Source: Candidatus Zixiibacteriota bacterium (GTDB taxonomy: Bacteria; Zixibacteria; MSB-5A5; GN15; FEB-12). Taken from it: a stretch of DNA of 64,000 bases. Made by a program: the position numbers and the translations under genes. Within the stretch, counting starts at the first letter, position 1, and every line of letters starts with the position of its first letter. The DNA is taken from contig DAOSXA010000003.1 in assembly GCA_035380245.1 (NCBI GenBank), positions 620,001 through 684,000 of the forward strand, read 5' to 3'. Shown in pieces: positions 44,442 through 52,782 of this stretch. The notes beneath the pieces are model-generated. The model was not told the origin of the DNA and did no database searches. It was given only the letters and a program-made list of their open reading frames with translations.

Positions 44442-45188
44442 GTGATTAAACTGAAGACAAAAGATGAAATTGAGATCCTTCGTCGCGCCGGAAGAGTTGT
44501 TTCGCGGACGCTCGATATGGTCGAGAAGACCATTCGCTCCGGAATGACTACCGGTGAGTTGGACAAGATCATCGAGGAGTTCATTCGCTCGCAGGGCGCT
44601 GAACCCGGTTTTCTTAACTATCACGGATTCCCGGCTTCTGCCTGCATTTCGATTGACGAGGAAGTAGTCCACGGTATCCCGGGTACAAGAGTTATCAAAG
44701 AAGGCGATATCGTGTCGGTGGATGTTGGTTCTATCGTGGATAATTACTATGGTGATTCCGCCCGAACCTTCGCCATTGGGCAGATTTCCGACAAGAAGGC
44801 GCGGCTGATGGAAATAACCCGCCAGTGTCTCGATAAGGCTATTGACAAAGCGAGACCAGGGAATAAATTGGGACAGATTTCGGCCACTGTGCAGGAAACT
44901 GCGGAGAGGGCCGGTTTTGGTGTGGTGCGTGCTCTGGTTGGGCACGGCATCGGCCGGAATATGCACGAGGATCCCCAGGTTCCCAATTTCGGTTCGGAGA
45001 ACGCGGGGCCGGTGCTGGAGATCGGCACGGTCATCGCCATCGAACCCATGATTAATTTGGGCACATGGGAAGTTTACACGAAACCGGATGGCTGGACTTA
45101 TGTCACAGCCGACGGGTTGCCCTCGGCGCATTTTGAACACATGGTGGCCGTGACTGAAAACGGTCCTGACGTTTTGACATTATCGTAA
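44442..45188 (+). CDS. map: methionine aminopeptidase, type I
   Basis: Type I methionine aminopeptidase (248 residues) removes the initiator Met. The five metal ligands are recognisable: two Asp in VSVDVGSIVDNYYGDSAR, His in GHGIGRNMHEDPQVPNF, Glu in IAIEPMINLG, and Glu in HFEHMVAVTENG. The start is GTG at 44442. Order secY-adk-map-infA is standard for the spc operon end. Confidence 0.97.
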   Translation: MIKLKTKDEIEILRRAGRVVSRTLDMVEKTIRSGMTTGELDKIIEEFIRSQGAEPGFLNYHGFPASACISIDEEVVHGIPGTRVIKEGDIVSVDVGSIVDNYYGDSARTFAIGQISDKKARLMEITRQCLDKAIDKARPGNKLGQISATVQETAERAGFGVVRALVGHGIGRNMHEDPQVPNFGSENAGPVLEIGTVIAIEPMINLGTWEVYTKPDGWTYVTADGLPSAHFEHMVAVTENGPDVLTLS

Positions 45189-45196
45189 AGGAGCTT

Positions 45197-45415
45197 ATGG
45201 CCAAAGAACAGACAATCCAGGTTGAGGGAAAAGTGATTGAACCGCTGCCGAATGCGATGTTCAAGGTGGAACTCGACAATGGACACGTAGTTCTGGCTCA
45301 TATCTCCGGTAAAATGAGAATGCATTTTATCAAGATCCTTCCGGGAGATAAGGTGACTTTGGAATTATCCCCGTACGACCTTACTCGCGGGCGGATCACA
45401 TATCGCTACAAATAA
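45197..45415 (+). CDS. infA: translation initiation factor IF-1
   Basis: IF-1 (72 residues, standard OB fold) occupies the A site during initiation. The sequence MAKEQTIQVEGKVIEPLPNA, then FKVELDNGHVVLAHISGKMR, then SPYDLTRGRITYRYK, is unmistakable. AAAGGAG precedes the ATG. Confidence 0.97.
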   Translation: MAKEQTIQVEGKVIEPLPNAMFKVELDNGHVVLAHISGKMRMHFIKILPGDKVTLELSPYDLTRGRITYRYK

Positions 45416-45438
45416 GTAGTGCAGTTGAAGGTGTTGTT

Positions 45439-45555
45439 ATGAAAGTTCGTTCATCGATCAAGAAGCGCTGTGAGCACTGCAAGATAATCCGTCGCCATGG
45501 AATCCTGCGAGTGATCTGCAAGCGTAACCCGAGCCATAAGCAGCGCCAGGGTTAG
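45439..45555 (+). CDS. rpmJ: 50S ribosomal protein L36 (zinc-binding form)
   Basis: A 38-residue L36, easily missed because of its size. It begins MKVRSSIKKRCEHCKIIRR and ends NPSHKQRQG. Zinc ligands Cys11, Cys14, Cys27 and His33 are present. It lies between infA and rpsM, the conserved position. GAAGGTG lies upstream. Confidence 0.96.
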   Translation: MKVRSSIKKRCEHCKIIRRHGILRVICKRNPSHKQRQG

Positions 45556-45599
45556 TTGGAAAGTTAAGTTAGTCTTGTTGATAAACTGAGGAGACACAA

Positions 45600-45986
45600 T
45601 TGGCTCGAATTGCCGGTGTTGATTTGCCGAGGGAGAAGCGGGTGGAAGTAGGCCTGACCTATATTTATGGGATCGGTTCCTACAGCGCCACTCAGATTCT
45701 TCAGAAAACCGGGATAAACCCGGACACTCGGGTAAACAAGCTGACCGATGAGGAAGTAGCCAAGCTGAGAAACGTCATCGAAAACGAATACAACGTCGAA
45801 GGTAACCTTCGCGGTGAGATTTCGATGAATATCAAGCGGCTTATAGACATTGGCAGCTATCGGGGTCTGCGCCATCGTCGCGGATTGCCGTGCCATGGCC
45901 AGCGGACCAAAACCAACGCCCGCACTCGGAAGGGTCCGAAGCGGGCAATCGGCGGACTTAAGAAGAAGCCGCCGGGCAAGAAGTAA
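45600..45986 (+). CDS. rpsM: 30S ribosomal protein S13
   Basis: S13 (128 residues) bridges to the large subunit. ARIAGVDLPREKRVEVGLTY follows a TTG start at 45600, preceded by GAGGAG. The signature RGLRHRRGLPCHGQRTKTN and the basic tail GPKRAIGGLKKKPPGKK are typical. Confidence 0.96.
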   Translation: MARIAGVDLPREKRVEVGLTYIYGIGSYSATQILQKTGINPDTRVNKLTDEEVAKLRNVIENEYNVEGNLRGEISMNIKRLIDIGSYRGLRHRRGLPCHGQRTKTNARTRKGPKRAIGGLKKKPPGKK

Positions 45987-46012
45987 GACTGAAACACGGT
46001 TGAGGTGCTTTC

Positions 46013-46408
46013 GTGGCAGATGCTAAGAAAAAAGGGCGTACCAAGAAAAAGGCACGCAAAGTAGACGCTAGCGGTGTGGCTCACATCAAGGCGACCTTTA
46101 ATAACACCATTATTTCGGTTTGCGATCAGTCCGGGCAGATTATCTCCTGGGCGAGCGCCGGCCGAGTCGGTTTTAAGGGTTCCAAGAAGTCCACGCCGTT
46201 CGCCGCCCAATTGGCCGGCTCAACAGCGGCCAAAGAGGCGATGGATATGGGTCTGCGCCGGGTTGAAGTCTGGGTTAAAGGGCCGGGCTCCGGTCGCGAA
46301 GCGGCTATCCGCTCCATGTCCGCGGCGGGACTCGAGGTCACGCTGATTAAAGACGTAACGCCGATTCCGCATAACGGATGTCGGCCGCCGAAACGTCGTC
46401 GTGTATGA
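46013..46408 (+). CDS. rpsK: 30S ribosomal protein S11
   Basis: S11 (131 residues) shapes the mRNA exit platform. After a basic N-terminal tail it shows GVAHIKATFNNTIISVCD and ends with PIPHNGCRPPKRRRV. Start is GTG at 46013 after GAGGTGC. Confidence 0.96.
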   Translation: MADAKKKGRTKKKARKVDASGVAHIKATFNNTIISVCDQSGQIISWASAGRVGFKGSKKSTPFAAQLAGSTAAKEAMDMGLRRVEVWVKGPGSGREAAIRSMSAAGLEVTLIKDVTPIPHNGCRPPKRRRV

Positions 46409-46440
46409 GATTTTGAATTAGTATTGTTATAGGAGACTTG

Positions 46441-47070
46441 ATGGCTCGTTACCGTGATGCAAACTGCAAGCTGTGCCGCCGGGAAGGTGAGAAGCTCTTC
46501 CTGAAGGGCACACGCTGTATGACCGATAAATGTGCGATGGAGAGACGGCCGACCCCTCCGGGTCAGCATGGTGGACGTATCCGCCGTAAGGTATCTCCGT
46601 ACGGTCTTCAGCTGCGCGAAAAGCAGAAGATGCGTCGTATTTACGGCATCCTTGAGAAGCAGTTCCGCAACTACTTTAAGGCAGCGGATCGGAAAACCGG
46701 TGTAACCGGTGAGACCCTGCTGCAACTGCTTGAATCGCGTTTGGATAACCTCGTCTATCGACTGGGCTTTGCGGCTTCTCGTAAAGCGGCCAGACAGCTG
46801 GTTCGGCATCGTCATGTCATGGTCAACGGGCGAATTGTGGATATTCCCGCCTATTCGATTAAGCCGGGCGAGATTATCAAAATCAAGGACAAGTCCAAGA
46901 ACCTGGATTTGGTCCACGCGGCCCTCAAGGAAGTGGGACGCGGTGATGAACTCCCGTGGCTGCGTTTGAATAAGGCGGCGCTCGAGGGCGAACTGCTCGA
47001 GATCCCCAAGCGCTCCGATATTCCGCTAAACGTTAACGAACAACTTATTGTGGAGCTTTACTCCAAGTAA
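46441..47070 (+). CDS. rpsD: 30S ribosomal protein S4 (zinc-binding form)
   Basis: S4 (209 residues) is a primary 16S-binding assembly protein. The N-terminal zinc site uses Cys9, Cys12, Cys26 and Cys31. The S4 RNA-binding domain covers about residues 99-160 (ESRLDNLVYRLGFAASRKAARQ and so on). ATG 46441 is chosen with AGGAG five bases before it; a TTG directly upstream is less likely. Confidence 0.97.
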   Translation: MARYRDANCKLCRREGEKLFLKGTRCMTDKCAMERRPTPPGQHGGRIRRKVSPYGLQLREKQKMRRIYGILEKQFRNYFKAADRKTGVTGETLLQLLESRLDNLVYRLGFAASRKAARQLVRHRHVMVNGRIVDIPAYSIKPGEIIKIKDKSKNLDLVHAALKEVGRGDELPWLRLNKAALEGELLEIPKRSDIPLNVNEQLIVELYSK

Positions 47071-47099
47071 TGTTCTTCCCTTTGGGAGGTTATTAGACT

Positions 47100-48089
47100 A
47101 TGAAATGGAAGCCACTGACCATGCCCAAGGAGGTCGTTAACGACCAGTCTTCGGCGACCGACAATTACTCTCGGTTTATTGTCGAGCCGCTCGAGCGCGG
47201 TTACGGGCATACGCTCGGTAACTGCCTGCGTCGCGTTCTGCTGTCGTCCATTCAGGGCGCTGCGGTAGTCTCGATGCGCATTAAGTCGGTGCTGCACGAA
47301 TTCTCGACGGTCGAGGGCGTCTATGAAGACGTGACCGATATCGTCCTGAACGTGAAGGCTATTCGCGTGAAGCTGCATGCCGACGAAATGCGGACGCTCA
47401 CGCTCAAGGCCAACACCAAGGGCAAGATTACTGCCGGTATGTTCGAGGGTGACCCCTCGGTCGAAATCCTCAACACCGATCAGCATATCTGCGAACTGAC
47501 CAACGATATCGATTTTGAGATGGAAATCGATATTGACTCCGGTCAGAGCTACAGTGTCGCCGAGGCTAATAAGCGTCCGGACGCTCCGGCCGGTACCATT
47601 TTCGTCGACAGCCTCTTCTCGCCGGTCATCAAGGTATCCTACACCGTAGAGAATACTCGTGTGGGACAGCGTACCGACTACGACAGGTTGATCCTCGAGA
47701 TCACCACCGACGGTTCTATTACGCCGGAGGATGCCCTTTCGTATGCCGCCAAGCTGATCAAGGATCACCTGCAATTGTTCATCCATCTGGATGAAGAGGT
47801 TATGGTGGAAGAGGAGCCGGAAGAGGACGAGGAAGTGATCCGCGTTCGTAACCTGCTCAACACCCGGGTCGACGAGCTGGAGCTCTCGGTGAGGTCCTCC
47901 AACTGCCTGCGGGCAGCCAATATCCAGACCATCAAGGATCTGGTGACTAAAACCGAAAGCGACATGTTGAAATACCGTAACTTCGGCCGCAAGTCGCTTA
48001 ATGAGATAAGCAGCATTCTGGAGGAGATGAACCTCTCGTTCGGAATGGATATCTCCAAGTTTATCGAACAGCCAACTAGTACCAGTTAG
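47100..48089 (+). CDS. rpoA: DNA-directed RNA polymerase subunit alpha
   Basis: RNA polymerase alpha (329 residues). The N-terminal dimerisation domain includes SRFIVEPLERGYGHTLGNCL and RRVLLSSIQGAAV. An acidic linker (residues 233-248) leads to the C-terminal domain with VRSSNCLRAANIQTIKDLV and FGRKSLNEISSILEEM. GGGAGG precedes the ATG. It belongs to the alpha operon, rpsM-rpsK-rpsD-rpoA-rplQ. Confidence 0.97.
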   Translation: MKWKPLTMPKEVVNDQSSATDNYSRFIVEPLERGYGHTLGNCLRRVLLSSIQGAAVVSMRIKSVLHEFSTVEGVYEDVTDIVLNVKAIRVKLHADEMRTLTLKANTKGKITAGMFEGDPSVEILNTDQHICELTNDIDFEMEIDIDSGQSYSVAEANKRPDAPAGTIFVDSLFSPVIKVSYTVENTRVGQRTDYDRLILEITTDGSITPEDALSYAAKLIKDHLQLFIHLDEEVMVEEEPEEDEEVIRVRNLLNTRVDELELSVRSSNCLRAANIQTIKDLVTKTESDMLKYRNFGRKSLNEISSILEEMNLSFGMDISKFIEQPTSTS

Positions 48090-48100
48090 TGAGATAGAAA

Positions 48101-48499
48101 ATGGGACACCGCGATAAAGTGAAAAAGCTCGGGCGCACCCGAGCCCATCGAGATGCGATGCTGACCAACATGGCCATGTCGCTGATCGAACACCGTCTGA
48201 TTAAGACCACCGATGCCAAGGCGAAGGCTCTCAAGCCGATCGTCGACAGGGTCATCGCCACCGCTAAAAAGGACACGCTGGCTTCAAAACGCCAGGTGGC
48301 CCGGACGGTCAAGAGTAAGAAAGTGTTCAAGAAGCTTTATGGTGAGGTTGTCCCGCAGTTCGCCGACCGCGACTCCGGTTTCTGCCGCATCATCAAGCTC
48401 GGCGTTCGCCGCGGCGACGGCGCTCCTCTTTCGGTGGTCGAATTGATGATCGAAGCTCCCAAAGAAGAGCCATCGAAGAAGGACAAAAAAGCCAAGTAG
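48101..48499 (+). CDS. rplQ: 50S ribosomal protein L17
   Basis: L17 (132 residues) lies near the tunnel exit. It begins MGHRDKVKKLGRTRAHRDAM and has LIKTTDAKAKALKPIVDRVI; the C-terminal core RIIKLGVRRGDGAPLSVVEL is followed by a short Lys-rich tail. It is the last gene of the ribosomal block and is followed by a strong terminator. Confidence 0.97.
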   Translation: MGHRDKVKKLGRTRAHRDAMLTNMAMSLIEHRLIKTTDAKAKALKPIVDRVIATAKKDTLASKRQVARTVKSKKVFKKLYGEVVPQFADRDSGFCRIIKLGVRRGDGAPLSVVELMIEAPKEEPSKKDKKAK

Positions 48500-48530
48500 T
48501 CCTTCTATCATAACGATCCAGACAAGTCCA

Positions 48531-48564
48531 ATCGGGCCGGCTGAATACCGGCCCGGTTTTTTTT
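48531..48564 (+). terminator. strong intrinsic terminator after rplQ
   Basis: A GC-rich stem (48533-48540 with 48548-48555, 8 bp, extendable by two pairs) and 7-base loop, followed by eight T's. It ends the long S10-spc-alpha transcription unit. Confidence 0.92.
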
Positions 48565-48607
48565 ACTCAGTCATGAGATTAATTTACGATCATTGCTATC
48601 GTTGGGC

Positions 48608-48636
48608 TTGATTCCGAGCCGTCCGTGTGTTATATA
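48608..48636 (+). promoter_or_regulatory. putative promoter of the membrane protein at 48739
   Basis: TTGATT (48608-48613), 17-base spacer, TATATA (48631-48636), giving a leader of about 95 bases. Confidence 0.5.
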
Positions 48637-48738
48637 AATGCGCAGGGACACAGGGAAGTCGCATCGTGACATTAACTAGCTCAGACAATTACGATGAATT
48701 CATAAAGTAACGCTTCTGTTCGAGATTGAGAGGTTAGG

Positions 48739-49230
48739 ATGACTGATCAACCCATTAATCCTGTTGTACAACCCAAGAAGGGCATGTCGACCGGTCTCAA
48801 GGTGACACTGATCGTGATAGGCGCGATAATTGTACTTATCGTGGCTATGGTGATTTACTGTGTGTCGAACCTGGATAAACTAGCGGCTGTCGGTGCAAAA
48901 ACAATCGTGAAAGGAATCCAGTCTGAACTTATTGCACATCCGGTTGAAGGGGTCGACGTCGATCGTTATAACAGAGTAACGAAAGTTTTCATCGAGAAAA
49001 TTGATCAGCCCGACCAGAATCCACAGGAGCTGGCGCTGTTCGTACAACAAGCCGGTGAATCGATTAAGGAACAGCCGTACACGGCTGACGATATCGAGCG
49101 TCTGGTTCAGGCGATGATACAACTCTATCCTGAGCTGGCTGAGGTAGCGGGTCCGGCAATACTGGAAATCGATACGACTTTGACTGCCGACTCGACGGTG
49201 TTATTGGAAGAAACAACGGTAGATGAATAA
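48739..49230 (+). CDS. single-span membrane protein of unknown function
   Basis: A 163-residue protein not recognised as a known family. A polar N-end (about 20 residues) is followed by one strongly hydrophobic segment (about residues 21-44), then a soluble helical domain of about 110 residues and an acidic Thr-rich tail. This suggests an N-terminally anchored protein with the bulk outside the cytoplasm. GAGAGGTTAGG precedes the ATG. It has its own candidate promoter and a strong hairpin behind it, so it is probably a single-gene unit. Confidence 0.75.
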   Translation: MTDQPINPVVQPKKGMSTGLKVTLIVIGAIIVLIVAMVIYCVSNLDKLAAVGAKTIVKGIQSELIAHPVEGVDVDRYNRVTKVFIEKIDQPDQNPQELALFVQQAGESIKEQPYTADDIERLVQAMIQLYPELAEVAGPAILEIDTTLTADSTVLLEETTVDE

Positions 49231-49233
49231 ACC

Positions 49234-49270
49234 GGTCTTGGGGAATCGTCTTTGCCGGTTCCCCGAGACC
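49234..49270 (+). terminator. 12-bp hairpin after the membrane protein
   Basis: A 12-bp stem (49234-49245 with 49259-49270, one G-T pair) and 13-base loop begin three bases after the stop codon. No T-tract follows, so it may stabilise a 3' end or act with Rho rather than as an intrinsic terminator. Confidence 0.5.
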
Positions 49271-49294
49271 TGATAATAACCAACCTGAACGGCG

Positions 49295-50023
49295 ATGTCA
49301 GGCATTTCCGGGAGCATCGCCGCCGCTTTACTTGCACGTAAACGGAAGGTTCTTGACCCTTTGAACGATCTTTTACGAGCCGCCTTACCGGTGGTGCTTG
49401 GTTATTTGCTGGGCGCTATTCCGTTCGCTTTGATAGTCGCCCGCCTTTACGGTATCTCCGATCTGCGCGGTGTCGGTTCCGGCAATCTGGGCGCGACCAA
49501 TGTTTGGCGTGCGGCGGGAGCAACGGCAGGTATTCTGGCCTTCGCCGGAGATATTCTCAAAGGGGTGGCCGCCATAATGCTCGCCCGTGTCTGGCTTGGT
49601 GAATACGCTGCCGATTTGTCCGCATGGCACGAGTTAATCCTGGTGGTTACGGCTTTTGCGGCGGTTCTGGGGCACGTCTTTCCGGTTTACGTGGGTTTTC
49701 GGGGTGGCAAAGGGGTGGCTACCGGATTGGGCGTGGTAGTGACATTGATCCCGGTACAGGCCCTGATCGCCCTGTTGGTGTTTATCGTAACGGTGTTGAT
49801 TTCGCGCTTCATTTCATTGGGTTCGATTCTGGCGGGATTGGCACTGGCGGCAGTTCTGCTGGTTCAACGATTCGTGATGCATGCCGAGATATCCGAGGTT
49901 TATGTCTGGATGGGAGTCGTGCTGGCAATGCTGGTGTTGGTTACGCATCGTCAGAATATCGGTCGGTTGCTTCACGGACGAGAGAATAGATTTTCGCTTT
50001 CGTCGAAATCGGGGAAAGCATAG
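49295..50023 (+). CDS. plsY: acyl-phosphate glycerol-3-phosphate acyltransferase
   Basis: PlsY makes lysophosphatidate, the first acylation of phospholipid synthesis, from acyl-phosphate. Motifs are GSGNLGATNVWRAAG and GFRGGKGVATGLGV, with five or more membrane helices. From the ATG at 49295 the protein has 242 residues, longer than usual, and no Shine-Dalgarno is present there. A TTG at 49361 preceded by GGAAGG would give 220 residues and may be the true start. It is followed at 8 bp by gpsA, which supplies its substrate. Confidence 0.93.
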   Translation: MSGISGSIAAALLARKRKVLDPLNDLLRAALPVVLGYLLGAIPFALIVARLYGISDLRGVGSGNLGATNVWRAAGATAGILAFAGDILKGVAAIMLARVWLGEYAADLSAWHELILVVTAFAAVLGHVFPVYVGFRGGKGVATGLGVVVTLIPVQALIALLVFIVTVLISRFISLGSILAGLALAAVLLVQRFVMHAEISEVYVWMGVVLAMLVLVTHRQNIGRLLHGRENRFSLSSKSGKA

Positions 50024-50031
50024 AGGGCAAC

Positions 50032-51039
50032 ATGTTCAATAAGGTAGCGATACTGGGAGCCGGATCCTGGGGGATGGCGATAGCCAAGGTGCTCGATGAC
50101 AACGGCGCCGATGTAATTCTCTGGGAATTCGACCGCAACGAATACAACCGCCTGGTAGCGGATCGCGGACTCGAAGAAAAGCTGGCCGGATTCAGGCTGG
50201 CGGAGAGTATCGATCTGACCAACGACCGCGATGAGGCGATCGATGGGGCCGATCTGATCGTGCTGGCGATACCGTCGCAGTCCATGCGTGCCGCTCTTGG
50301 CGGATTAAAAAATCGTCTCGCTCCGGATACACCTTTGGTGAGTCTGGCAAAGGGGATCGAAAACGAATCGTTGCAGCGAATGTCGGAAGTGATTGCCGTA
50401 CAGACCGGAGTGATGGCGGACCGGATAGCCACGCTGTCGGGGCCGTCACACGCCGAGGAAGTGGCCAGGGAAATGCCGACCTCAGTCGTGGTCGGGAGTG
50501 TGTCGGAAATCCTGGCTGAGAAACTCCAGGAACGGTTCAGCAATCAGTATTTTCGGATGTATACCTGTGATGATGTGGTCGGAGTGGAACTGGGCGGTTC
50601 GCTCAAGAATATCATCGCGATCGGGGTGGGAATTACCGACGGCCTCGGAATGGGAGACAACACACGCGGGGCATTGATCTCTCGAGGTCTGGCTGAGATG
50701 GTACGGTTGGGAACCGTGCTCGGAGCGCAGCCGGAAACATTCGCCGGACTGTCGGGACTCGGTGATCTGATTACCACCTGTATTAGTCGTCACAGTCGCA
50801 ATCGCCATGTGGGGGAGAAGATCGGCCAGGGGCAAAAGCTCGCCGATATTCTCAAGGCGATGCACATGGTAGCCGAAGGAGTCGCGACCACGCGCTCGGG
50901 TTACATGCTCTCTCAGAAATATGATGTAGAGATGCCGATAACGGAGCAGGTGTACCAGGTTTTGTTTGAAGATAAGCCGCCCTCGGCTGCAGTCAGCGAT
51001 CTGATGGGTCGCAAGCTGAAAGCCGAGATTTGGCGTTAA
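50032..51039 (+). CDS. gpsA: glycerol-3-phosphate dehydrogenase [NAD(P)+]
   Basis: GpsA (335 residues) reduces dihydroxyacetone phosphate to glycerol 3-phosphate for phospholipids. The Rossmann motif is ILGAGSWGMAIA (residues 5-16). SLAKGIE, LSGPSHAEEVAR and the catalytic-lysine region GGSLKNIIAIGVGI are present, as is GLSGLGDLITTC. It forms a functional pair with plsY directly upstream. Confidence 0.97.
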   Translation: MFNKVAILGAGSWGMAIAKVLDDNGADVILWEFDRNEYNRLVADRGLEEKLAGFRLAESIDLTNDRDEAIDGADLIVLAIPSQSMRAALGGLKNRLAPDTPLVSLAKGIENESLQRMSEVIAVQTGVMADRIATLSGPSHAEEVAREMPTSVVVGSVSEILAEKLQERFSNQYFRMYTCDDVVGVELGGSLKNIIAIGVGITDGLGMGDNTRGALISRGLAEMVRLGTVLGAQPETFAGLSGLGDLITTCISRHSRNRHVGEKIGQGQKLADILKAMHMVAEGVATTRSGYMLSQKYDVEMPITEQVYQVLFEDKPPSAAVSDLMGRKLKAEIWR

Positions 51040-51060
51040 GAGGATAGGACGGAGGTTGGC

Positions 51061-51411
51061 ATGACAAAAGTTGATGCTAACGAGAAACTGTATTATTCCA
51101 TAAGTGAGGTAGCCCGGATCACGGGACTGGAGCCGTATGTCCTTCGGTATTGGGAGAAGGAGTTCTCCATGCTGCGACCGCGCAAGAATCGGGGTGGCAG
51201 TCGGATGTACACTTCCAAGGATATCGAGTTGATCAATCGGATCAACCATCTCCGGACCAAGGAAAAGCTGACCATCGCCGGCGCCCGGGCTAAATTGACC
51301 ATGCGGCGTCCTTCGGAGCAGGTGGAGGAGGTTAAAACCTCAGCTCGAACAAAAACCCTGATTGGGCAAATTCGCAAGGATATCGAGGACCTGCTCAAAG
51401 ATTTAGCTTGA
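51061..51411 (+). CDS. MerR-family transcriptional regulator
   Basis: A 116-residue protein with an N-terminal winged helix of the MerR type: YYSISEVARITGLEPYVLRY followed by WEKEF and a wing with RNRGGSRMYTSKDIELI-like residues. After it comes a coiled-coil helix; the ligand-binding domain of metal or drug sensors is missing. This compact form is common in FCB and delta-type genomes beside tRNA or ihf genes. GGAGGTTGG precedes the ATG. The regulated target is unknown; tRNA-Pro follows 57 bp later. Confidence 0.88.
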   Translation: MTKVDANEKLYYSISEVARITGLEPYVLRYWEKEFSMLRPRKNRGGSRMYTSKDIELINRINHLRTKEKLTIAGARAKLTMRRPSEQVEEVKTSARTKTLIGQIRKDIEDLLKDLA

Positions 51412-51468
51412 ACTCAGGCCATTTTTGGCTATTTTTCAAGCCCGGCGATAAGCCGTGCAAGATCAAGT

Positions 51469-51546
51469 CGGAGCGTAGCGCAGCCTGGTTAGCGCACTCG
51501 CTTGGGGTGCGAGAGGTCGGCCGTTCAAATCGGCTCGCTCCGACCA
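51469..51546 (+). tRNA. tRNA-Pro(GGG)
   Basis: Acceptor CGGAGCG/CGCTCCG with the C1-G72 pair typical of tRNA-Pro, anticodon stem CTCGC/GCGAG with loop TTGGGGT (anticodon GGG, reading CCC/CCU), discriminator A, and an encoded CCA end (51544-51546). It is the only tRNA of this window with encoded CCA. Confidence 0.95.
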
Positions 51547-51637
51547 TAACCAATCGAACAGTTTAATAAGATATTGGGGTGGGCATAAGTCTCGGTGGTC
51601 CATTCTATATTGTGCCCGGAATCGACCGATTTGTATA

Positions 51638-52327
51638 ATGAATACGATGAATACGACTCATTATAATCATACCCTGGTGCTGATTCCGGCCTACAACGCC
51701 GCACAATATCTGCCGGAGTTGCTTCATCGTCTGCGACAGCATGTCAACGATGATGATTTGCTGGTAGTGAACGACGGCTCCTCCGATGAAACCGCCGCCA
51801 TTCTTGCCGATCAAAGCGTTCGGTATATAACATTCCGCGAAAACCAGGGGAAAGGGGCGGCACTCAAGGCTGGATTCGAGTACGCCATGGAACATGAGTA
51901 TCGCTCGGTGTTGACGATCGATGCCGATCTCCAGCACCTGCCCGAGGAGGTGCCGCGCTTTCTGGCCGAGGACGACGGACAACGTCTGGTGCTGGGGGTG
52001 CGCGTGATCAAGCCGAAAGTGATGCCGTTCGCGCGCTGGCTCTCGAACAATCTCACTTCAATCATCGTCTCGGTTTTTTCGTCACAGCGGGTGCGGGATT
52101 CACAATCCGGCTATCGCCTTATTCCGATCTGGCTGTTGAGGGCGTTGCGCCTGCGCCGGATCGGGTATGATTTCGAATCGGAACTGCTCTTCAAGGCGGG
52201 GGCGCTGGGTTGCCCGGTAGTAGAGGTGCCGATCTCAACCGTCTACGAGGGCTCGCCTTCATTCATCAATCCTATGGCTGACACCCTTCGTTTCGTCCGC
52301 CTGATGTGGAAGAGAGTGTGGGCGTAG
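51638..52327 (+). CDS. family 2 glycosyltransferase (dolichyl-phosphate mannose synthase-like)
   Basis: A 229-residue GT-A fold enzyme. VLIPAYNAAQYLPELL starts the nucleotide-sugar fold, VVNDGSSDET binds the nucleotide, and DADLQH (Asp95, Asp97) is the metal-binding DxD-type motif. No membrane segment is evident, unlike larger polyprenyl-phosphate glycosyltransferases. It probably transfers a sugar to a polyprenyl phosphate or a lipid, but donor and acceptor are unknown. Two close ATG codons are possible starts and neither has a strong Shine-Dalgarno. Confidence 0.85.
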   Translation: MNTMNTTHYNHTLVLIPAYNAAQYLPELLHRLRQHVNDDDLLVVNDGSSDETAAILADQSVRYITFRENQGKGAALKAGFEYAMEHEYRSVLTIDADLQHLPEEVPRFLAEDDGQRLVLGVRVIKPKVMPFARWLSNNLTSIIVSVFSSQRVRDSQSGYRLIPIWLLRALRLRRIGYDFESELLFKAGALGCPVVEVPISTVYEGSPSFINPMADTLRFVRLMWKRVWA

Positions 52328-52530
52328 AGGGGGAAGTCGGTTGTGTCTGCGTGATTTAAATCATTGATAATATATGACGGAAGAGGATGGCGACGCTTCT
52401 GTATTGCTGTGATACGGGGGGATTTTTTGTTGTATAGCCCTGCATCATTGGCGATGATATATTCGTATAACTTATATGGGGATGATAAAACTCAGCTATG
52501 GGTGAATGATTTCATTTCAGGAGATTCGTT

Positions 52531-52659
52531 ATGGCTGACAAAGGAAGCAAGGATAAGGCGAAACGGGAGAATAAGAAGAAACCGAAACACTCTCCCAAAG
52601 AGAAAAAGCAAATGAAGCGAGAAAAGAAACAGGGGGGTGGATCACCTTTGAATCAATAG
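52531..52659 (+). CDS. small lysine-rich protein (42 residues)
   Basis: A 42-residue open frame begins at ATG 52531 with AGGAG at ideal spacing (TCAGGAGATTCGTT). The product is extremely basic and hydrophilic: about 40% Lys or Arg, with blocks KDKAKRENKKKPKH and KEKKQMKREKK, ending GGGSPLNQ. It has no hydrophobic core. It could bind nucleic acid or ribosomes, but no family can be named with certainty. A longer open frame in another register over the same bases (52364-52615) has no ribosome-binding site. A stable hairpin lies 124 bp downstream. Confidence 0.65.
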   Translation: MADKGSKDKAKRENKKKPKHSPKEKKQMKREKKQGGGSPLNQ

Positions 52660-52782
52660 GTCCGAGTGACTATGTCATATAGTCGTGACTATGGCGGAGT
52701 GCCGGGATCGGATCTGTCGTCTCCCCATCCGTTAAACTGGACCAATAATCTCGCTGATTTGATTTCGTATTATTCAGTGTAG

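Noticed and set aside
52364..52615. 83-codon forward frame overlapping the small basic protein
   Set aside because: No ribosome-binding site and mixed composition; the overlapping 42-codon frame has an ideal Shine-Dalgarno.
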